In this document: piece after piece, positions 27,426-36,596 of the stretch
How the letters are laid out: each line of letters begins with the position of its first letter
Position numbering within the stretch: the stretch's first letter is position 1
Source of the DNA: Thermomonas haemolytica
GTDB lineage: Bacteria > Pseudomonadota > Gammaproteobacteria > Xanthomonadales > Xanthomonadaceae
Direction: 5' to 3'
NCBI RefSeq assembly: GCF_004346265.1
Contig: NZ_SMAP01000001.1
Location: forward strand, 124,001 to 188,000
Length of the DNA stretch: 64,000 bases
Position numbers and translations under genes: made by a program
The notes under the pieces: generated by a model
The model's input: only the letters and a program-made list of their open reading frames with translations
The model's database searches: none
What the model was told of the DNA's origin: nothing

Positions 27426-28478
27426 TCACAGGGTGGCGGTATCGATCACGAAGCGGTACTTGACGTCGCTCCTGAGCATGCGCTCGTAGGCAACCTCGAT
27501 CTCGTCCGCGCGCACCATCTCGATGCTGGCCACGATCCCGTGCTCGGCGCAGAAATCCAGCATTTCCTGGGTTTCGGCAATGCCGCCGATCAGGGAACCG
27601 GCGATCGACTTGCGGCCGAAGATCAGGCCCATCACCGCCGGGCTGGGATGCGGCGTGGCCGGCGCGCCGACCAGGCACAGGGTGCCGTCGCGCTTGAGCA
27701 GCGCAGTGAACGCATCCAGCACGTGCGGCGCGGCCACCGTGTCCAGGATGAAGTCGAAGCTGCCGCGGTGCGCGGCCATCTGCGCCTCGTCGCGCGAATT
27801 CACCACCGCGTCGGCGCCCAGCGCATGTGCTTCCTGGCGCTTGGATTCGCTGGTGGTGAACGCCACCACGTGCGCACCCATCGCGTGCGCGATCTTGATG
27901 CCCATGTGGCCCAGCCCGCCGATGCCGACGATCCCGACCTTCTTGCCCGGGCCGGCCTTCCAGTGGCGCAGCGGCGAATAGGTGGTGATGCCGGCGCACA
28001 GCAGCGGTGCCACCGCCGCCAGCTGGTCCTGCGGATGGCGCACGTGCAGGACGAACTTCTCGTCCACCACGATCCGCTGCGAATAGCCGCCGAGGGTATG
28101 GCCCGGCGCATCCGTGGTCGGGCCGTTGTAGGTGCCGACCATGCCGTTCTCGCAGTATTGCTCCAGCCCCTCCTCGCAGGCCGCGCAGTGCTGGCAGCTG
28201 CCGACCATGCAGCCTACGCCCACGGTGTCGCCGGGCTTGAAGCGGGTGACGGCCGCGCCGACCGCGCTGACATGGCCCACGATCTCGTGGCCGGGGACGC
28301 AGGGGTACAGCGTGCCGGGCCATTCCGAGCGGATGGTGTGCAGGTCGGAATGGCAGATGCCGCAGTAGGCGATGTCGATCTGCACGTCGTTGGCGCCCGG
28401 CGCGCGGCGCTGGATGTCGAGGGCGACGAAGGGCTGGTCGGCGGCGTGCGCGCCCCGGGCTTTCACGGTCATGGTCAT
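27426..28478 (-). CDS. NAD(P)-dependent zinc alcohol dehydrogenase (YahK/CAD-like)
   Basis: A 350-residue medium-chain dehydrogenase that reduces aldehydes or oxidises alcohols. Catalytic zinc ligands are C and H in AYCGICHSDLH and PGHEIVGHV, plus Cys in PLLCAGITTYSPLRHW. The structural zinc loop has four Cys in GVGCMVGSCQHCAACEEGLEQYC. The cofactor motif is VGIVGIGGLGHMGIKIAHA. The order and TTYSPL motif match the YahK/AdhC (cinnamyl-alcohol-like, NADPH-preferring) group. ATG 28478 has a GGAGAG site; the open frame starts 26 codons earlier without one. Physiological substrate unknown. Confidence 0.92.
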   Translation of the reverse strand: MTMTVKARGAHAADQPFVALDIQRRAPGANDVQIDIAYCGICHSDLHTIRSEWPGTLYPCVPGHEIVGHVSAVGAAVTRFKPGDTVGVGCMVGSCQHCAACEEGLEQYCENGMVGTYNGPTTDAPGHTLGGYSQRIVVDEKFVLHVRHPQDQLAAVAPLLCAGITTYSPLRHWKAGPGKKVGIVGIGGLGHMGIKIAHAMGAHVVAFTTSESKRQEAHALGADAVVNSRDEAQMAAHRGSFDFILDTVAAPHVLDAFTALLKRDGTLCLVGAPATPHPSPAVMGLIFGRKSIAGSLIGGIAETQEMLDFCAEHGIVASIEMVRADEIEVAYERMLRSDVKYRFVIDTATL

Positions 28479-28584
28479 GCGGCTCTCCAGGTGGGGGAAA
28501 GCCACTATTGTGCGCCTACAAACATTCAGCCGGCGCGAATGCGGCCCGCCGCCCACCGCCGCCGCCCGCGCCTTGCGGCGGCCC

Positions 28585-29073
28585 TTACAGGCGGGAAAAG
28601 GACCAGGACTGCATGCGCCCGTCGCGGTAGGGCATCACCCCGTGGAACGGGCGCGGATCGTCGTCGAACACCAGCGGCAGGAAGTGGCGATCGCCTTCCC
28701 ACAACGGCAACTCGAGCAGGCGCTCGCGTTCCACCCATTCCAGGGTGCCTTCCGGGTTGCGCTGCAACGGGGTGCCGGTGAAGGCTTCGACCAGGAACAC
28801 GAAGCCCAGCCAGTCCTCGCCCTGCTTGCCGAAGCCGGGCCAGCTGATGGTGCCGCGCAGGCGCACGCCGGTGCACTCGATCCCGGCCTCCTCGCGCAGC
28901 TCGCGGCGCAGGCCGGCCAGCACGTCCTCGTCGCGCTCCAGCTTGCCGCCAAGGCCGTTGTACTTGCCGAGGTGGTGGTCGCCGGGGCGCGCGTTGCGGT
29001 GGATCATCAGCACCCGCCGGCGATCGGGCGAGAGCACGTAGCCGAGGGTGGCGGCAATCGGGGTGTAAGGCAT
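28585..29073 (-). CDS. NUDIX hydrolase, 8-oxo-dGTP diphosphatase type
   Basis: A 162-residue NUDIX enzyme. The full box G-x5-E-x7-R-E-U-x-E-E-x-G-U is present within GGKLERDEDV and LRRELREEAGI (about residues 42-65), preceded by YVLSPDRRRVLMIHR and HHLGKYNGL. The latter resembles MutT/MTH1-like enzymes (LGKYNGLGGK is the human MTH1/YtkD-type motif), so sanitising oxidised purine nucleotides is likely. The start ATG 29073 is the first Met consistent with the domain; the open frame runs upstream into the mobile element and is not credible. The gene lies 38 bp from the MITE's left duplication. Confidence 0.88.
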   Translation of the reverse strand: MPYTPIAATLGYVLSPDRRRVLMIHRNARPGDHHLGKYNGLGGKLERDEDVLAGLRRELREEAGIECTGVRLRGTISWPGFGKQGEDWLGFVFLVEAFTGTPLQRNPEGTLEWVERERLLELPLWEGDRHFLPLVFDDDPRPFHGVMPYRDGRMQSWSFSRL

Positions 29074-29115
29074 GCGCACAGTGTAGCTGGCGCACCGCGG
29101 CGGCCTTGCGACTAA

Positions 29116-29267
29116 GGAACCTCTGAACAACTCAGAGGTTCCTGCCGGCCATGGATGGCCGGCCACGCATCAATCACGTAAGTGATGGATGCGTGTGAGC
29201 CGAGTCCGGGCCTGTACCGGACTCGGCGTGGGCTGACAACGCCTGGATGGCGTTGTTCAGACCTTCC
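29116..29267. mobile_element. 152-bp MITE with IS5-type ends and a CTAA target duplication
   Basis: Terminal inverted repeats GGAACCTCTGAACAAC (left) and GGAAGGTCTGAACAAC (right, inverted) match at 14 of 16 bases. Both sides are flanked by CTAA (29112-29115 and 29268-29271), a 4-bp duplication matching the YTAR target of the IS5 subgroup. Inside there is no transposase but five consecutive stem-loops: 29116-29142, 29144-29163, 29165-29194, 29200-29226 and 29236-29256. The right-hand CTAA supplies the TAG stop of the histidine kinase. The family name is inferred from ends and target only. Confidence 0.82.
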
Positions 29268-32200
29268 CTAACCCGGGATGCGCGGTGGATGCGCGGCCAG
29301 CAGGCGATCCAGCATCGACTTCAGCGCCAGCGGGCGCAGCGGCTTGGCCAGCAGCGGCAGCCCGGCCTCCTGTACCGCGCTGCGTACCGCGCCGGTCTGG
29401 TCGGCGCTCAGCACCAGGCAGGGCGCCGGCGGGAAGCGCGCCGCCAGCCGTGCCTGCAGGGCCACGCCGTCATCGCCGTCATCCAGGTGGTAATCCAGCA
29501 GCCACAGCTCGCAAGGCGCCGCGGCCAGTACTGCGGCGGCGGCCTGTCCATCGGCCACGGCATGCACCTGGCAGCCCCAACCTTCCAGCACCCGGCACAG
29601 GGCTTCGCGTGCGCCGGCTTCGTTATCCACCACCAGCACCCGCAACCCGGACAGGCCGCGGGTGGCGACGTGCGCCGGCGGCCGCTGCGGCTGCACTTCG
29701 ACCGGCGCCAGGCACAGGCCGAAGCAGCTGCCGCGCCCGGGTTGCGAACGCAGGAAAATCTGGCTGCCCAGCAGGCCGGCGATGCGCCGCGCGATCGCCA
29801 GCCCCAGCCCCAGGCCCTGCCCCGGTGCGCCGTCGCCGCGGCGGAACTCCTCGAAGATCGCCTCACGCTGGGCATCGGAGATGCCCGGGCCGGTGTCGTG
29901 CACCTCGATGCACAACTGGCCGTCGCGGCGGCGCACGCCCAGCAGGATTTTCCCGCGCGCGGTGTAGCGCACCGCATTGGCCAAAAAGTTCTGCAGCACC
30001 CGCCGCAGCAGCTGCGGATCGCTGTGCACCCAGGCCCGGGTGGGCACGTAGCGCAGCTGCAACCCGCGCTCGGCCGCCAGTGCCCTGAACTGCGCGACCA
30101 GCGGCTCCAGCACGTCGGCCAGCGGCAGATCGCGCGGCTCCGGCACCAGGCCGCCGGCCTCCAGCCGCGACATGTCCAGCAGGGTGGTCAGCAGGTCTGC
30201 GGTGGAATCCAGCGCCGATGAAATCTGCCGCGCCAGCTCGCGCTGCTCGCCGTCGCCGCGCTGCTGCAACGCATCCGCGAACAGGTGCGCGGCATGCAGC
30301 GGCTGCAGCAGGTCGTGCCCGATCGCGGCCAGGAACCGGCTCTTGGCATCGTTGGCCTGCTCGGCCTCGCGCTTGGCGGTTTCCAGCAGCGCGGTGCGTT
30401 CGGCCACCCGCTGCTCCAGGGTTTCGTTCACCCGCATCAGCCCGGCCTCGGCCTGGCGGAACGCGGTGACGTCGGTGAAGGTGGCGACGAAGCCGCCGCC
30501 CGGCATCGGGTTGCCGCGGATCTCGACGATGCTGCCGTCCGGGAACACCCGTTCCGACAAGTGCGCGGTGCCCGCGCGCATGTGCGCCAGCCGCCGTTCC
30601 AGCGCGGCGGCTTCCTGCACCGGGTCGATCGCGGCCACCCGGCGCAGCGCCCAGCGCGCGGCCTGCGCGATCGGCATCCCCACCCGCAGCATCCCGCGCG
30701 GGTAGCCGAACAGTTCCTCGTAGCGCCGGTTCCAGGCCACCAGCCGCAGCTGGGCATCGACCACGCTGATGCCCTGGCTCATGTTCTCCAGCGCCGCCTC
30801 CAGCACCCGCTGGTTGAAGCGCAGGTCCTGCGAGGCCTCGCCCACGATTGCGGCCACCGTATCGAGGTCGGCCCCCGGCGCGGCGCGGCGCGCGGCATCC
30901 AGCAGCAACCGCGCCGAAGCGCTGCCCAGCACCGCCGCCAGCTCGTGCTCCAGCCGCGACTCCAGCCGCGCCGGCACCGGCCCGCTCGCCGGCGCCCCGC
31001 GCAGCAGCGCCTCCACCCGTTCCGCCGGCAGGAAGCGCAGCCCGGCGCTGCGCAGGGTGGCAAGGTCGGCCCCACGCGCGGCGCGTTGACGCGGCACGCC
31101 GCGCAGTATCGCCACCAGCCAGGTGGTGACGGTGCCGACGAACAGGCTGGCGCCGACCGCGCGGCCCAGCCGGCTCCAGCCGGTCAGGCCGAAGATCGCC
31201 TCCGGGGCCAGCCAGGACATCCCCAGCGGCCCGTCGCGCAGCCAGTGCGGGTCGCCACCCAGTGCCGTCGCCAGCATCGGCACCAGCATCACCCAGGCCC
31301 AGGCGGCGAACCCCGCCAGCACTCCGGCCGTGGCAGCGATCGCCGGGGTGAGCGGGCGCCAGACCGCGAAGGCTAGCGCCGGGGCCAGGGTGGCCAGCGC
31401 CGAGAACGACACCGCGCCGACATCCGCCAGCGCTTCATTGCCGCTGAGTAGGCGGGCGTAGCCCCAGCCCAGCAGCATCAGCAGCAGGATGCCCAGCCGC
31501 CGCAGCAGCAGCAGGTCGCCGCGGCGATCGCCTCCCTGCGCGTGCGCCCAGGCCCCGCGCAACAGGCCCGGGGCGAACCAGTGGTTGCCGATCATCAGGC
31601 TCAGCGTGAGCGTGCTCACGATCACCATGCCGGTGGCCGCACTGAGCCCGCCCAGGAACACCAGCAGGGCCAACCCGGCATGCCCCTGCGCCAGCGGCAG
31701 CGCCAGCGCGTACATGTCGGTGGGCACGCTATCGCCCAACAGCGCCGCGCCCGCGCGCGCCAGCGGCAAGGTGGGCAGCGCGATCAGCAGCAGGTACAGC
31801 GGGAACTGCCAGCGCGCAGTGCGCACGTCGGCCTCGTCGCGGCATTCCACCACCCCGACGTGGAACTGGTGCGGCATCACGAACATCGCCAGCGCACCCA
31901 GGAGCACCAGCGGCATGAACCCCCCGGCCGCCGCGGGCGGCACCGGCGGCGACAACTCCGGCAGGCCGCGCAGGCCAAACCAGACGAACGCGCCCAGCGC
32001 CAGCATCGCCATCAGCTTGAACAGCGATTCGAACGCCAACGCCAGCACCAGCCCGCGATTGTGCCCGGCGGCGCTGACGTGGCGGGTGCCGAACAGGATC
32101 GCGAACGCCGCCATCGCCAGCGCCACGTACAGCGCACCGTCGCGCCACGCCGGCGGCGCGCCGTCGGCCGCGCTGGCCATGCCCGAGGTGAGCGTGGCCA

Positions 32201-32621
32201 GGCTCATGGTGATCGCCTGCAGCTGCAGGGCGATGTAGGGGATCAGGCCGAGCACCGCGACCAGGGTCACCACCGCGGCCAGCCACGCATCCTTGCCCAG
32301 CCGGGTGGCGATCAGGTCGGCCAGCGAGGTGGCATTGCTCTCGCGCGCCAGCCGCGCCAGCCGCGCCATGAAGGCGATCGCCAGCGCGTAGAACAGGATC
32401 GCGCCGACGAACGTGGGCGGCAGCGGCCAGCCGTAGCGGGCGGCCTGGGTGACCGTGCCGTAGAAGGTCCACGAGGTGCAGTGCACCGCCAGCGACAGCG
32501 CATAGACATGCCGCCAGTGGCGGGCGAACACCTCCGGGTGGCGCTCCGCGTACAGGCCGGTGCCGAACAGCAGGCCCAACCACAGCAGCGCGGCGGCCAC
32601 CACCGCGGCGACGCTCAGCAT
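29268..32621 (-). CDS. SSS-type hybrid sensor histidine kinase (PAS, HisKA, HATPase, REC)
   Basis: A 1117-residue kinase. The first about 500 residues form 12-13 helices of the sodium/solute symporter family, as in CbrA-type kinases. They are followed by a PAS domain (VVDAQLRLVAWNRRYEELFG), a coiled coil, HisKA with His in FLAAIGHDLLQPLHAAHLF, an HATPase (NFLANAVRY, DTGPGIS, GQGLGLGLAI) and a complete C-terminal receiver with Asp in LWLLDYHLDDGDDG and Lys in LLAKPLRP. ATG 32621 has a GAAGG site at good spacing, so it is preferred over Met 32639. The TAG stop lies in the MITE target duplication. The partner may be the NarL-type regulator at 26433. The ligand, possibly a transported solute, is unknown. 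Confidence 0.92.
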   Translation of the reverse strand: MLSVAAVVAAALLWLGLLFGTGLYAERHPEVFARHWRHVYALSLAVHCTSWTFYGTVTQAARYGWPLPPTFVGAILFYALAIAFMARLARLARESNATSLADLIATRLGKDAWLAAVVTLVAVLGLIPYIALQLQAITMSLATLTSGMASAADGAPPAWRDGALYVALAMAAFAILFGTRHVSAAGHNRGLVLALAFESLFKLMAMLALGAFVWFGLRGLPELSPPVPPAAAGGFMPLVLLGALAMFVMPHQFHVGVVECRDEADVRTARWQFPLYLLLIALPTLPLARAGAALLGDSVPTDMYALALPLAQGHAGLALLVFLGGLSAATGMVIVSTLTLSLMIGNHWFAPGLLRGAWAHAQGGDRRGDLLLLRRLGILLLMLLGWGYARLLSGNEALADVGAVSFSALATLAPALAFAVWRPLTPAIAATAGVLAGFAAWAWVMLVPMLATALGGDPHWLRDGPLGMSWLAPEAIFGLTGWSRLGRAVGASLFVGTVTTWLVAILRGVPRQRAARGADLATLRSAGLRFLPAERVEALLRGAPASGPVPARLESRLEHELAAVLGSASARLLLDAARRAAPGADLDTVAAIVGEASQDLRFNQRVLEAALENMSQGISVVDAQLRLVAWNRRYEELFGYPRGMLRVGMPIAQAARWALRRVAAIDPVQEAAALERRLAHMRAGTAHLSERVFPDGSIVEIRGNPMPGGGFVATFTDVTAFRQAEAGLMRVNETLEQRVAERTALLETAKREAEQANDAKSRFLAAIGHDLLQPLHAAHLFADALQQRGDGEQRELARQISSALDSTADLLTTLLDMSRLEAGGLVPEPRDLPLADVLEPLVAQFRALAAERGLQLRYVPTRAWVHSDPQLLRRVLQNFLANAVRYTARGKILLGVRRRDGQLCIEVHDTGPGISDAQREAIFEEFRRGDGAPGQGLGLGLAIARRIAGLLGSQIFLRSQPGRGSCFGLCLAPVEVQPQRPPAHVATRGLSGLRVLVVDNEAGAREALCRVLEGWGCQVHAVADGQAAAAVLAAAPCELWLLDYHLDDGDDGVALQARLAARFPPAPCLVLSADQTGAVRSAVQEAGLPLLAKPLRPLALKSMLDRLLAAHPPRIPG

Positions 32622-32689
32622 GGCGCCGCCTTCAGGCATGCATGGGGACGCGGGTCATCATCAAGGCGCATTCGCGGCGAGGATAGCGC

Positions 32690-32713
32690 GACGGCGGGCT
32701 TGCGCCCGCCGTC
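32690..32713 (-). terminator. strong hairpin after the TonB-dependent receptor
   Basis: A perfect 10-bp stem GACGGCGGGC/GCCCGCCGTC with a TTGC loop lies 30 bases past the receptor stop and upstream of the kinase start. No T run is present. Confidence 0.5.
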
Positions 32714-32742
32714 GTAGCGTCCCGGCCCGGAAAGTGCGCGGG

Positions 32743-34995
32743 TCAGAAGTTGTAGCGCACCGAGGCGTACCAATTGCGCGGCAGCCCGTAATAGGCGGTC
32801 TGGATGTTGGCCACGCTGGCGAACTCCTGGCCGTCGATCATGTAGCGCTCGTCGGTCAGGTTGCGCACCCCAACCCGCACCTGCCATTTGTACTCGGGCG
32901 AATCCCACACCCCGTACAGCCCGACCACGGTATAGGCCGGCTGGCTCAGCACGTCGCGGTTGTCCACCGACAGCCAGGTGCGGGTGCGGTAGGACACGTC
33001 GCCCCCGAAGCTGAGCATGCCGCCATCGGGGAGCGGGATGGCGTGGTTGACCGCGATCCGGCTGGTGAAGCGCGGCGAGAACGGCACGTGCGCATGGCTG
33101 ACGTTGGGGTCGTAGCCGGGGTAGCTGGGATCCAGCCGGAAGTCGTCGAAGCGGTCGTACTTGGCATCCAGCCAGCTCATCTGGCCGGTGACGGTGGTGC
33201 GCTCGCCGAGCATCGCGCTGCCCTCCAGCTCCAGGCCCTGGATGCTCAGCGCCGCCGCGTTGAGCACCGGGAACGTGCTCACGTCCTGCGAGACGCGTGC
33301 CTGGAAGTCCTTGTAGCGGCTGGTGAACGCAGTGATGCCGCCGCGCAGGCGATGATCCGCGGACTCCATCTTCAGCCCGGTCTCGTAGGTCCACACGTAT
33401 TCCGGGTTGTACTTGGCATGGGCCACGTCGTAGGGCGTGTTGGCGCGCCCATTGAACCCACCGGACTTGAAGCCGCGATTGGCCGAGGCGTACCACATCA
33501 GGCCCGCGCTGATCTTCTTCTGCAGGCTGAAGGACGGGGTCACCGCGGTCCAGGTGGCGCCGGTGCGCGGGAACGGCACGGTGCCGTTGAGCCCGGTGAA
33601 CGGCGCGCCCCAGAAGGTGCTGGTGGTGCGCTCGTAATCCTTGTGGTCGCGGGTCCAGCGCACGCCGGCCGACAGGGTCCAGCTCGGCACGAATTCCCAG
33701 CTGGCGTGGGCGAACGCAGCCGTGCTGGTGGTGGTGAGGTCATCGGCAATCGTGCGCAGGAAGCTCACCCGGCTGCCGGCCACCGCGTACAGGTCGCTGG
33801 CATAGGCCTCCTGGTAGGACGGCACGTGCTCGCGCATCCAGTACGCGCCGAAGATGGCGCGCAGGTTGCTTCCGTTGTCGAACTGCAGCTGCAGCTCCTG
33901 GCTCTTCTGGTCCTGGTCGATGGCCACCAGCACATCGCCCAGCTCCCACTTCGAGGCGTCGATGTCGATGAAGGAGTGGGTCTTGAGCTTGCGGTAGGCG
34001 GTGATGCTCTTGAGCAGCCAGGCCTGCGACAGGTTCCACTGCATCGACAGGCTGACGCCCTGGTGGGTCATCTGCTGGCCCTTGCCGGGCGCGAACGAGG
34101 TCTGCGCGGAATAATCCCACTTGCCGGTCTCGCCGGGCTGCAGCACCACCGGTCCGAATACCACGTCGGTGCGCACCAGGTTGGCCATCGGGCGACCCAT
34201 GGTCAGCGCCGCGTCCTGCTTGGTGTAGTCCAGCGACAACATCGCCTCGAATGCCTCGCTGGGCTTGAAGCCGAGCTTGGCGCGCACGCTGCGGGTGTCG
34301 TCGTCGTTGAAGTTGTGGCCGCCGGCGCGGTTCTTCACGTAGCCGTCGTTGGTGATCCAGGCGCCCGCAATACTGCCGGCCACGGTGTCGGAGAGCTTGC
34401 CGCCGGCATAGAAACGCGCCTCGGCGCGGCCGTAGTCGCCATAGGTCAGCTCGGCGGCGCCACCTTCGTACGAGAACGGGTCCTTGGTGGTCAGCTTGAC
34501 CGCGCCGCCGGTGGAGTTCTTGCCGTACAGGGTGCCCTGCGGCCCGCGCAGCACTTCCACGTCGGCGATGTCGAACAGGGAGAACAGCGCGCCGTTGATG
34601 CGCGAGTAGTACACATCGTCCACGTACATGCCCACGCCCGGATCGAAGGTCTGCAGCGCGTCCGGCTGGCCGATGCCGCGGATGAACACGTTCACGCTGT
34701 TGGCCGAACCGCGGCCCTGCACGATGTTCATGTTGGGCACCGCGCCCTGCAGGCCATCGACATTGCTGGCCTGCAGGTCCTTGAGCTGGTCCTCGCCGAA
34801 CGCGCTGACCGCGACCGGCACGTCCTGGATGGACTCGGCGCGGCGACGGGCGGTGACGGTCACGGTGTCCAGGGTCTTCGCCACCTGCTCGCCTTCCTTC
34901 GCCTTCGGCGCGTCCTGCGCCAGCGCCGGGGCCCCGACCAGCAGCGACACGACCAGCGCGCCGTGGATCGCCATGCTCAACTGCTTGCGTTTCAT
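32743..34995 (-). CDS. TonB-dependent outer-membrane receptor
   Basis: A 750-residue ligand-gated beta-barrel importer. It has a signal peptide (MKRKQLSMAIHGALVVSLLV, cleaved after ALAQ), a TonB-box-like TLDTVTVTARR (residues 42-52), and a plug domain with VPVAVSAFGEDQLKDLQA, VFIRGIGQP and VEVLRGPQGTLYGKNSTGGA. A 22-strand barrel follows, ending in aromatic F (YASVRYNF). ATG 34995 has a GGAGGGGGAGAG ribosome site. The plug and the FDPGVGMYVDDVYYSR motif belong to the large iron-complex/OAR-like TBDR group of xanthomonads and sphingomonads. The divergent GntP permease (154 bp away) suggests joint uptake of an organic acid or sugar acid rather than iron, but this is inference. Confidence 0.93.
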   Translation of the reverse strand: MKRKQLSMAIHGALVVSLLVGAPALAQDAPKAKEGEQVAKTLDTVTVTARRRAESIQDVPVAVSAFGEDQLKDLQASNVDGLQGAVPNMNIVQGRGSANSVNVFIRGIGQPDALQTFDPGVGMYVDDVYYSRINGALFSLFDIADVEVLRGPQGTLYGKNSTGGAVKLTTKDPFSYEGGAAELTYGDYGRAEARFYAGGKLSDTVAGSIAGAWITNDGYVKNRAGGHNFNDDDTRSVRAKLGFKPSEAFEAMLSLDYTKQDAALTMGRPMANLVRTDVVFGPVVLQPGETGKWDYSAQTSFAPGKGQQMTHQGVSLSMQWNLSQAWLLKSITAYRKLKTHSFIDIDASKWELGDVLVAIDQDQKSQELQLQFDNGSNLRAIFGAYWMREHVPSYQEAYASDLYAVAGSRVSFLRTIADDLTTTSTAAFAHASWEFVPSWTLSAGVRWTRDHKDYERTTSTFWGAPFTGLNGTVPFPRTGATWTAVTPSFSLQKKISAGLMWYASANRGFKSGGFNGRANTPYDVAHAKYNPEYVWTYETGLKMESADHRLRGGITAFTSRYKDFQARVSQDVSTFPVLNAAALSIQGLELEGSAMLGERTTVTGQMSWLDAKYDRFDDFRLDPSYPGYDPNVSHAHVPFSPRFTSRIAVNHAIPLPDGGMLSFGGDVSYRTRTWLSVDNRDVLSQPAYTVVGLYGVWDSPEYKWQVRVGVRNLTDERYMIDGQEFASVANIQTAYYGLPRNWYASVRYNF

Positions 34996-35149
34996 CTCTC
35001 CCCCTCCGGGTATGCGGGCGGCACGATTACCACCAATGGCGGGCACGGTAAGCCGCGCCGTCCGCCGGCGGCATTGGACGTTCGGACAATGGGCCGGCCT
35101 GCCCCGGGCCTTGACACTCGCAGCCCTGCATCCGTCGCCGGGAATGGGC

Positions 35150-36553
35150 ATGTCGTTTCTGATCGTGTTGGCCGCGCTGTGCTTCCTGATGCTGGTGGCC
35201 TACCGCGGCTACAGCGTCATCCTGTTCGCGCCGGTGGCCGCCCTCGGCGCGGTGCTGCTCACCGACCCGCAGCTGGTCGCGCCGATGTTCACCGGCCTGT
35301 TCATGGACAAGATGGTCGGCTTCCTCAAGCTGTACTTCCCGGTGTTTCTGCTGGGCGCGCTGTTCGGCAAGCTGATCGAACTGTCGGGGTTCTCCAAGGC
35401 GATCGTGCAGGCCACCATCCGCGTGGTCGGCGCGCAGCGGGCGATGCTGTCGATCGTGCTGGTGTGCGCGCTGCTGACCTATGGCGGGGTCTCGCTGTTC
35501 GTGGTGGTGTTTGCGGTGTACCCGTTCGCGGCCGAGCTGTTCCGCCAGGGCGACATCCCCAAGCGGCTGATCCCCGGCACCATTGCCCTGGGCGCGTTCA
35601 CCTTCACCATGGACGCCCTGCCCGGCACCCCGCAGATCCAGAACATCATCCCGACCACCTTCTTCGGCACCACCACCTGGGCGGCGCCGGTGCTGGGCAC
35701 GCTGGGCGGCGTGTTCATCCTGATCACCGGCCTTGCCTGGCTCGACTGGCGGCGGCGGGTGGCGGCGCGCAACGGCGAGGGCTATGGCGATGCCGCCACG
35801 CTCACGAACGAACCGGCCGCATTCACCGGCGGCAAGCTCGCCCACCCGCTCCTCGCCGTGCTGCCGCTGCTGGTGGTGGGCGTGGCGAACAAGCTGCTGA
35901 CGCTGTGGATCCCGCTGCATTACGGCGACAGCACCAGTTTCATGCCGGCGGTGATCGGCAACCCCGCCCCGGTGGTGCAGGACACCTCCAAGCTGGTGGC
36001 GATCTGGGCGGTGGAAGGCGCGTTGCTGGCGGGCATCGCCTGCGTGCTGCTGCTGGCCTGGCGGCCGGTCAAGGCGGGGTTCTCCGAAGGTAGCAAGTCC
36101 GCGATCGGCGGTGCGCTGCTGGCCGGGATGAACACCGCCTCCGAATACGGCTTCGGCGCGGTGATCGCCGCCCTGCCCGGCTTTCTGGTGGTGGCGCAGG
36201 CGCTGGGCAGCATCCCCAACCCGCTGGTCAACGAGGCGGTGACGGTCACCGCGCTGGCCGGCATCACCGGCAGCGCCTCCGGCGGCATGAGCATCGCGCT
36301 GGCGGCGATGGCCGACACCTTCATCGCCAACGCGCACGCCGCCGGGATCCCGATGGACGTGCTGCACCGGGTCGCCGCGATGGCCTCCGGCGGCATGGAC
36401 ACCCTGCCGCACAACGGCGCGGTGATCACCCTGCTGGCAGTGACCGGCCTCACCCACCGCCAGGCCTACAAGGACATCTTCGCCATCACCTGCATCAAGA
36501 CCCTGGCCGTGTTCGTGGTGATCGGCCTGTACTACGCCTTCGGGCTGGTGTGA
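35150..36553 (+). CDS. GntP-family permease
   Basis: A 467-residue inner-membrane symporter with about twelve helices, of the gluconate/D-serine/organic-acid GntP family. It contains AYRGYSVILFAPVAALGAVL near the N-terminus, a FTFTMDALPGTPQIQNIIPT block, GGALLAGMNTASEYGFGAVI, GITGSASGGMSIALAAMADT and a late SGGMDTLPHNGAVITLL. These blocks recur in YtbD-like and citrate/hydroxybutyrate-type GntP permeases. ATG 35150 is used; ATG 35144 two codons upstream is equally possible. It is divergent from the TonB receptor and may take its cargo onward from the periplasm. Substrate not known; a 3-hydroxybutyrate role fits the neighbourhood but is unproven. Confidence 0.88.
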   Translation: MSFLIVLAALCFLMLVAYRGYSVILFAPVAALGAVLLTDPQLVAPMFTGLFMDKMVGFLKLYFPVFLLGALFGKLIELSGFSKAIVQATIRVVGAQRAMLSIVLVCALLTYGGVSLFVVVFAVYPFAAELFRQGDIPKRLIPGTIALGAFTFTMDALPGTPQIQNIIPTTFFGTTTWAAPVLGTLGGVFILITGLAWLDWRRRVAARNGEGYGDAATLTNEPAAFTGGKLAHPLLAVLPLLVVGVANKLLTLWIPLHYGDSTSFMPAVIGNPAPVVQDTSKLVAIWAVEGALLAGIACVLLLAWRPVKAGFSEGSKSAIGGALLAGMNTASEYGFGAVIAALPGFLVVAQALGSIPNPLVNEAVTVTALAGITGSASGGMSIALAAMADTFIANAHAAGIPMDVLHRVAAMASGGMDTLPHNGAVITLLAVTGLTHRQAYKDIFAITCIKTLAVFVVIGLYYAFGLV

Positions 36554-36596
36554 GCGGGCTTGCCAGCGCGGCGGGCCGCCCGCACCATGGGCGGCC

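Noticed and set aside
29116-29267. The five stem-loops as a CRISPR or tRNA-like cluster
   Set aside because: The hairpins differ from each other, there are no spacers, and the outer ends form a TIR pair with target duplication.
32640-32742. A separate small gene between kinase and TonB receptor
   Set aside because: Only 103 bp, mostly a hairpin; nothing codes.
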